NCBI GenBank assembly: GCA_014773175.1
Contig: VXCM01003538.1
Coordinates: 44,739 to 108,738, forward strand
DNA from: Lucifuga dentata
Lineage: Eukaryota; Chordata; Actinopteri; Ophidiiformes; Bythitidae
DNA: 64,000 bases
Direction: 5' to 3'
In this document: positions 63,101 to 64,000 of the stretch, in pieces
How positions within the stretch are numbered: position 1 is the first letter of the stretch
How the letters are laid out: the number at the start of each line of letters is the position of its first letter
The notes under the pieces: model-generated
Databases searched by the model: none
Told to the model about the DNA's origin: nothing
The model's input: the letters and a program-made list of their open reading frames with translations, nothing else
Translations under genes and position numbers: made by a program

Positions 63101-63233
63101 GTCTGAGGCGTCAATCATGGGCCAGTTTGACCAACCAAACATCATCAGACTGGAGGGCGTGGTCACCAAGAGCAGACCCACCATGATCATCACAGAGTTC
63201 ATGGAGAACGGAGCTCTGGATTCATTTCTCAGG
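29432..63233 (+). CDS. ephb1: Eph receptor tyrosine kinase, class B, EPHB1-like (13 exons, both ends missing)
   Basis: This is a single-pass membrane receptor that binds ephrin-B ligands on neighbouring cells and signals through a cytoplasmic tyrosine kinase in axon guidance and cell sorting. Thirteen exons join in phase into 719 codons with no stop: 29432-29496, 30248-30538, 33383-33601, 34580-34760, 40284-40439, 44448-44777 (less a 67-base assembly insert), 47716-47791, 49536-49660, 56362-56527, 57156-57261, 58006-58067, 58804-59001 and 62986-63233. The domain order is ligand-binding (about residues 1-180), Cys-rich (about 193-304), two fibronectin III domains (about 305-418 and 419-514), a transmembrane helix (about 527-548), the juxtamembrane segment, and the kinase N-lobe. 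EPHB1 is preferred over EPHB2 and EPHB3 because of runs such as [28 protein letters not shown] and [15 protein letters not shown]. The paralogue call rests on memory, not on an alignment. The signal-peptide exon and the kinase C-lobe, SAM domain and tail are not in the listed exons. Confidence 0.93.
29980..30056. repeat. (AG)n microsatellite
   Basis: About 38 AG units with an N at 29995, in the intron before the first ligand-binding exon. Confidence 0.95.
30180..30240. repeat. (CA)n microsatellite just before an Eph splice acceptor
   Basis: About 30 CA units with an N at 30188 end seven bases before the exon at 30248. Only TTCCC is left as a pyrimidine tract. Confidence 0.95.
30248..30538 (+). 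CDS. ephb1: ephb1-like exon: ephrin-binding domain, part 1 (291 bp)
   Basis: These are codons 23-119, from TGG ([15 protein letters not shown]) to FLK. The exon carries the ephrin-binding strands, including the TYQVCNV and FTVRDC cysteines and the [11 protein letters not shown] signature. The acceptor TTCCCAG lies right behind a (CA)n microsatellite and the donor is AAG|GTAACT. Both ends are phase 0. It is GC-rich against its AT-rich surroundings, as expected of a constrained exon. In other vertebrate Eph genes this segment is only the first part of one large exon (family knowledge), so the boundary at 30538 is unusual. Confidence 0.95.
30632..31216 (-). mobile_element. TTAA-target MITE, full-length copy in an Eph intron (585 bp)
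   Basis: The ends TTAAAGGACCATATTG and TGGTATGGTCCTTTAA enclose the same internal sequence as the 27.1 kb copy in the opposite orientation. It lies about 95 bases after the first ligand-binding exon, within the intron that is unusual for Eph genes. Confidence 0.88.
31871..32373. mobile_element. Mariner-like MITE, copy 1, degraded left end
   Basis: It begins around ACTCGAGTATAAGCCGA and ends CGGCTTATACTCAAATATAT followed by ACGGTA. The interior (GTTCCATC, TTTTTCTGGG, ATTCCTGTGATTTTCTG) matches the 37.5 kb copy. The real length is 67 bases shorter because of the duplication at N32178. No transposase frame is seen. Confidence 0.72.
32112..32244. repeat. Exact 66-bp direct duplication across a single N
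   Basis: Bases 32112-32177 and 32179-32244 are identical around N32178, inside the mariner-like repeat. This is the same assembly signature as elsewhere in the window. Confidence 0.9.
33383..33601 (+). CDS. ephb1: ephb1-like exon: ephrin-binding domain, part 2 (219 bp)
   Basis: These are codons 120-192 ([17 protein letters not shown] to FAYFPE), the C-terminal half of the ephrin-binding jellyroll with the GACMSL cysteine that pairs with the first half. The acceptor is a CT run ending TTAG and the donor is GAG|GTATGG, with both ends phase 0. The loop SKGRGF is one residue longer than the corresponding mammalian EPHB1 loop as I recall it. The exon joins without frame change to its neighbours, so this is a true internal exon and not a pseudoexon. 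Confidence 0.95.
33602..34579. other. Eph intron (second extra intron), no feature recognised
   Basis: This 978-base AT-rich intron has no microsatellite of note and no recognised transposon. The AACTTCCAG acceptor lacks a strong CT tract. Confidence 0.7.
34580..34760 (+). CDS. ephb1: ephb1-like exon: linker and start of Cys-rich region (181 bp)
   Basis: These are codons 193-252 plus one base ([17 protein letters not shown] to GNVCR). The exon holds the conserved [15 protein letters not shown] block and the first Sushi/EGF-like cysteines ([14 protein letters not shown]). The acceptor is AACTTCCAG and the donor is CGAG|GTAAAC, entering in phase 0 and leaving in phase 1. Together with the two preceding pieces it sums to 691 bases, matching the usual length of the single large Eph exon 3. 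Confidence 0.95.
37524..38249. mobile_element. Mariner-like MITE, copy 2, with TA-flanked inverted repeats
   Basis: The ends TACCATATATACTCAAGTAT and ATTCGAGCATATATGGTA are inverted repeats. If TA is the target duplication, the element runs from CCATATATAC to its complement, fitting the Tc1/mariner TA rule. Internal GTATAAGCCGACCCCCTGAT repeats lie near both ends. The assembly adds 65 bases at N37983. Confidence 0.75.
37919..38047. repeat. Exact 64-bp direct duplication across a single N
   Basis: Bases 37919-37982 and 37984-38047 are identical around N37983, inside the second mariner-like repeat. It is an unmerged contig overlap. Confidence 0.9.
39091..39415 (+). pseudogene. Non-LTR retrotransposon (LINE) reverse transcriptase C-terminal remnant
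   Basis: One open frame reads [20 protein letters not shown], then [20 protein letters not shown] and [19 protein letters not shown]. The LVR.HLE..S.VW.P....I..IE.VQRRATK.I block is the conserved end of Jockey/CR1/Rex-type LINE polymerases. It then runs into a short non-coding tail ending AATAAATTTCAATT. The 5' truncation and loss of sequence after the block show a dead copy. Confidence 0.72.
40233..40280. repeat. (CT)n microsatellite abutting an Eph splice acceptor
   Basis: 24 CT units lead directly into AAG and the Cys-rich exon at 40284. Confidence 0.96.
40284..40439 (+). CDS. ephb1: ephb1-like exon: EGF-like Cys-rich module (156 bp)
   Basis: The exon completes the Ala split codon and encodes [19 protein letters not shown] through [21 protein letters not shown]. 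The six-cysteine spacing is typical of the Eph EGF/TNFR-like repeat. Its length of 156 bases is the family norm, and it enters and leaves in phase 1. The acceptor AAG follows 48 bases of CT repeat with no intervening unique tract. The donor is A|GTGAGT, and another CT run begins about 14 bases downstream, so both splice sites are embedded in microsatellite. Confidence 0.94.
40449..40575. repeat. Exact 63-bp direct duplication across a single N, just after an exon
   Basis: Bases 40449-40511 and 40513-40575 are identical around N40512. The unit is mostly CT repeat plus GCTCAGGGTTTGCAGG, so the true intron start after the Cys-rich exon is shorter than shown. Confidence 0.9.
40576..44447. other. 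Eph intron, about 4 kb
   Basis: GT microsatellites, a poly-T run with N near 43220, and possibly a very decayed copy of the 20.3 kb element (43015-43330) are present. The minus-strand open frames at 40719-41132 and 41874-42332 run through (CA)n and show no domain. Confidence 0.6.
40941..40976. repeat. (GT)n microsatellite
   Basis: About 18 GT units in the intron after the Cys-rich exon. Similar GT runs lie at 35643-35677 and 41900-41927. Confidence 0.95.
44448..44777 (+). CDS. ephb1: ephb1-like exon: first fibronectin III domain, part 1 (263 bp real; contains a 67-base assembly insert)
   Basis: The exon encodes [28 protein letters not shown] through SYTFEIQ. Bases 44465-44530 (66 bases) are repeated exactly at 44532-44597 across a lone N at 44531. 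Read literally, this shifts the frame; with one copy and the N removed, the exon is 263 bases and stays open. The acceptor is CCTTCAG and the donor is CAG|GTTAGT. A potential N-glycosylation site NQT and the [14 protein letters not shown] block are visible. In other vertebrate Eph genes this exon continues through AVNG..TTNQ, so the phase-0 end at 44777 is unusual. Confidence 0.9.
44465..44597. repeat. Exact 66-bp direct duplication across a single N, inside an exon
   Basis: Bases 44465-44530 and 44532-44597 are identical and separated only by N at 44531. The same arrangement occurs five more times in this window, so it is read as two contig ends that overlap but were not merged. It adds 22 codons plus one base to the exon. 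Confidence 0.93.
44840..45062 (-). mobile_element. Penelope-like retroelement tail fragment
   Basis: It shares AAGGCAACTGGACTT, CATTTATCCTCTGAGAGTCG and CATTAGAGTCACAT with the GIY-YIG-bearing remnant at 61.6 kb, in the same orientation. Only the non-coding or extreme C-terminal tail is present. It lies in the intron after the first part of the first fibronectin exon. Confidence 0.6.
45503..46065 (+). mobile_element. TTAA-target MITE, copy in an Eph intron (563 bp, internal N)
   Basis: The ends TTAAAGGACCATATTGGC and GCCAATATGGTCCTTTAA are inverted repeats. At N45872 about 35 bases present in the 27.1 kb copy are missing. The left flank ATTCTGAAG-TTAA is echoed just to the right of the element (ATTCTGAAGTTAAATGAG). 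It lies in the intron splitting the first fibronectin domain. Confidence 0.86.
46066..47715. other. Eph intron remainder (third extra intron)
   Basis: AT-rich intronic DNA follows the TTAA MITE. No repeat or exon is recognised. Confidence 0.65.
47716..47791 (+). CDS. ephb1: ephb1-like exon: first fibronectin III domain, part 2 (76 bp)
   Basis: These are codons for [24 protein letters not shown] plus the first base of Ala, which finish the first fibronectin domain. The acceptor is TCTACAG and the donor is CTG|GTGAGT, entering in phase 0 and leaving in phase 1. With the previous piece it totals 339 bases, one codon more than the 336 I recall for mammals. The last 48 bases of the exon and its donor recur after a lone N at 47805, as part of a 61-base duplication. 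The first copy has a complete donor, so that one is taken as real. Confidence 0.92.
47744..47866. repeat. Exact 61-bp direct duplication across a single N, at an exon/donor boundary
   Basis: Bases 47744-47804 and 47806-47866 are identical around N47805. The unit covers the end of the first-fibronectin exon, its donor and 13 intronic bases. It is an assembly join and not a tandem exon. Confidence 0.92.
48007..48055. repeat. (CT)n microsatellite
   Basis: About 24 TC units in the intron before the second fibronectin domain, followed by a T/C-rich stretch to about 48150. Confidence 0.95.
48725..49010. repeat. Diverged dispersed repeat (related to 13.8-14.1 kb)
   Basis: It shares ordered blocks with 13795-14090, beginning CTTAAAGGGAATCTATTATG. 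A third, weaker match may lie around 50205-50260 (CTCCCTTATTTTATATTGTA). Confidence 0.45.
49468..49520. repeat. (GT)n microsatellite before an Eph splice acceptor
   Basis: About 26 GT units with one TA interruption end 15 bases before the exon at 49536. Confidence 0.95.
49536..49660 (+). CDS. ephb1: ephb1-like exon: second fibronectin III domain, part 1 (125 bp)
   Basis: The exon encodes [20 protein letters not shown] and [21 protein letters not shown]. Its 125 bases, entered in phase 1 and left in phase 0, equal the standard Eph exon. The acceptor TTTTAACAG follows a GT-rich microsatellite of about 55 bases, and the donor is AAG|GTAGAG. The [15 protein letters not shown] block is characteristic of EPHB1. 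Confidence 0.95.
52685..52760. repeat. Imperfect (AT)n/(ATGT)n microsatellite
   Basis: A purine/pyrimidine alternating tract of about 75 bases, probably unstable in replication and in assembly. Confidence 0.9.
54197..54321. repeat. Exact 62-bp direct duplication across a single N
   Basis: Bases 54197-54258 and 54260-54321 are identical around N54259, in the intron between the two halves of the second fibronectin domain. Confidence 0.9.
56362..56527 (+). CDS. ephb1: ephb1-like exon: second fibronectin III domain, part 2 (166 bp)
   Basis: The exon encodes [20 protein letters not shown], then [20 protein letters not shown] and [15 protein letters not shown]. The [12 protein letters not shown] motif is shared by all Eph receptors. 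It enters in phase 0 (TCCTTAG acceptor) and leaves in phase 1 (GACG|GTAAGC). It is one codon longer than the 163 bases I recall for mammals, in the variable N-terminal stretch that includes an NSS glycosylation site. Confidence 0.94.
57074..57147. repeat. (GT)n microsatellite abutting the transmembrane exon
   Basis: About 36 GT units, broken once by CAC, end eight bases before the exon at 57156, leaving TTTCTGCAG as the acceptor. Confidence 0.96.
57156..57261 (+). CDS. ephb1: ephb1-like exon: transmembrane segment (106 bp)
   Basis: The exon encodes [17 protein letters not shown], the hydrophobic helix [17 protein letters not shown] and the stop-transfer SR. The YKSEL..QL.LIAGS lead-in is EPHB1-like, and AGSLVGG supplies a small-x3-small helix-packing motif. 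It enters in phase 1 and leaves in phase 2. The acceptor TTTCTGCAG sits directly behind about 74 bases of GT repeat, and the donor is CCAG|GTAACG. Skipping this exon would shift the frame. Confidence 0.94.
58006..58067 (+). CDS. ephb1: ephb1-like exon: juxtamembrane, part 1 (62 bp)
   Basis: This small exon completes Arg550 and encodes [20 protein letters not shown]. The basic start follows the membrane helix, and [12 protein letters not shown] matches the KEAVYSDKLQHY segment of EPHB1. It enters in phase 2 (TTTGTAG acceptor) and leaves in phase 1 (GGAG|GTACGA). Confidence 0.92.
58804..59001 (+). CDS. ephb1: ephb1-like exon: extended juxtamembrane and kinase start (198 bp)
   Basis: The exon encodes [31 protein letters not shown] and [15 protein letters not shown], ending at IEEVIGSG. 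The two tyrosines of [10 protein letters not shown] (residues 603 and 609 here) are the family's regulatory autophosphorylation and SH2-docking sites. The first 24 or so residues have no counterpart in mammalian EPHB1 as I remember it. The acceptor is TTCTTTAG at 58803. An internal phase-compatible acceptor (TTCACCAG, next base 58888) would drop 84 bases, or 28 codons, in frame. The donor is CAG|GTACAG, and the exon enters and leaves in phase 1. Confidence 0.92.
61580..62135 (-). pseudogene. Penelope-like retroelement remnant with GIY-YIG endonuclease motif
   Basis: On the minus strand, about 62130 to 62010 reads [20 protein letters not shown] then [17 protein letters not shown], a stop, and [20 protein letters not shown]. 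The YIG..T...L..R...H...... pattern is the GIY-YIG endonuclease found at the C-terminus of Penelope-like elements. Stops and frame breaks make it dead. The remaining part down to 61580 resembles the usual 3' tail, which is shared with 44.84-45.06 kb. Confidence 0.72.
62285..62392 (-). repeat. Possible tRNA-derived SINE head
   Basis: On the minus strand from about 62390 the sequence reads GGCAGTTAGGTGCTCTTATG, then a spacer, then GGTTCAGTCCC (plus-strand 62329-62339), which resembles a polymerase III B box at roughly tRNA spacing. The A box is poor. It lies directly next to the Penelope-like remnant. No closed cloverleaf was drawn, so it is not called a tRNA gene. Confidence 0.4.
62986..63233 (+). 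CDS. ephb1: ephb1-like exon: kinase N-lobe (248 bp)
   Basis: The exon encodes the rest of the glycine loop ([11 protein letters not shown]), the catalytic Lys in VAIKTLK (residue 660), the helix-C Glu in FLSEASIMG (residue 677), the hinge with gatekeeper Thr706 in IITEFMENG, and ends DSFLR. These key residues are intact, so an active kinase is expected, unlike EPHB6 or EPHA10. The acceptor TTTTCCTCAG precedes a phase-1 start, and the donor is AGG|GTAAAT in phase 0. Gln686 replaces the His of the usual FDHPN. The catalytic loop, DFG and SAM are beyond the window. Confidence 0.95.
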
Positions 63234-63708
63234 GTAAATAACACCATTCTGTACATTCTGTATCACAAATTTAACAGAGGATACTGTAGTAACTAAGACT
63301 TTAAGAGGCTGTAGAGGTTTGCGCAATAACTTATAAGGTTTTCTTTTTATGTAACCCTCAAGAAAGTAATAACTATGGTTTTAATGTGGGGAAAGATGCA
63401 AGATAAGTGCTTGAAAGCATAAATACCTTTGCGATGGCGTCAAAGTCTGACAGCAGTACAGATATTTTTGGATTAAAGCAGCAGATGGTTTGAAACAGCA
63501 GATGGCTTTAGATTGGTTCAAAGTACTCTTTAGGCCAGGATGATATTTTGATGTTAATATAGGTAGAGGCATGATGGCTGCCATGTGTATCCTGCGTACG
63601 TTCAGAGTGTTGGTTGTGCACATCCTCACGATAATGTTCACAAGATGCAGTACAGTCATGGGGACAGTATTATCAGCTTTTGTCAGGTAACTTCAGCAGG
63701 ACAGCGAC

Positions 63709-64000
63709 ACTCGGTAAGTTTACATGCAGACTATACTCCGATTTTCTGTCTGTACTGTGATTAAGGCAAAAATATGGATCCCTGAAATGAATTACGGTAG
63801 ATTCCTCAAATGTATACCAGTCTACCAGGTGAAGGAATGCATACAGAGGAGGCTTGATCCGATTGTTTCGTTTAGGCGCCTGAATAAATTGATTTACAGT
63901 CGCATAATTATTGGTCTGTTCTCAGAGTGAGTTTCTTCCAATTTATGCAGATTTCAATCTAATTATGGTCTTTGCATGACATTTGAAAAAAAAAAAAAAA
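63709..64000. repeat. Related element cut by the window end
   Basis: It starts CTCGGTAAGTTTACATGCAG, like the left end of the 20.3 kb element, and shares GTGATTAAGGCAA. It continues past the window. The last 14 bases are poly-A. Confidence 0.45.

Noticed and set aside
29432..63233. Assignment to EPHB6 or another kinase-dead Eph
   Set aside because: The catalytic Lys, helix-C Glu and glycine loop are intact, and ectodomain signatures fit EPHB1 best.

Overview
The window is vertebrate nuclear DNA, most likely from a ray-finned (teleost) fish. The sequence shows long introns with GT..AG borders, very many CA/GT and CT/AG microsatellites, and a mixture of hAT-like, TTAA-target, Penelope-like and LINE remnants that is typical of fish genomes. 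There is no operon-like organisation and no sign of a bacterial or viral genome.

One real protein-coding gene was found, on the + strand from about 29.4 kb to the right edge. It is an Eph receptor tyrosine kinase of class B, closest in my memory of the family to EPHB1. Thirteen coding exons can be placed by splice sites and reading phase. Once one 67-base assembly insert is removed from the first fibronectin exon, they join into 719 uninterrupted codons. They encode the mature N-terminus, the ephrin-binding domain, the cysteine-rich region, two fibronectin III domains, the transmembrane segment, the juxtamembrane segment with its two regulatory tyrosines, and the first part of the kinase domain (glycine loop, catalytic Lys, helix-C Glu, gatekeeper Thr). 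The rest of the kinase, the SAM domain and the PDZ-binding tail lie beyond position 64000. The signal-peptide exon is not securely identified. The first 59 bases could be its end (a Leu-rich run followed by Met-Glu), but no GT donor follows.

The first 29.4 kb is non-coding as far as I can see, either intron 1 or upstream DNA. It carries TTAA-target MITEs (one nested inside another), two copies of a palindromic repeat, a 1.2 kb hAT-type element with a perfect 8-bp target duplication, a 0.66 kb GC-rich-ended hAT-type MITE, a decayed MADF-domain coding remnant, and a 44-base assembly gap. The introns from 30.5 kb onward hold more copies of the same MITEs, two mariner-like elements, a LINE reverse-transcriptase remnant, two Penelope-like remnants (one with a GIY-YIG motif) and a possible tRNA-derived SINE head.

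The most notable points are these. The exon that is normally a single ligand-binding-domain exon is cut into three, and the first fibronectin exon into two, by phase-0 introns at AG sites. The juxtamembrane segment is about 24 to 28 residues longer than in the mammalian protein, with an in-frame internal acceptor that could remove the extra residues. Several splice acceptors sit directly on dinucleotide microsatellites. The assembly contains six single-N joins that duplicate 61 to 66 bases, two of them inside exons. I see no evidence for a novel multi-gene system.
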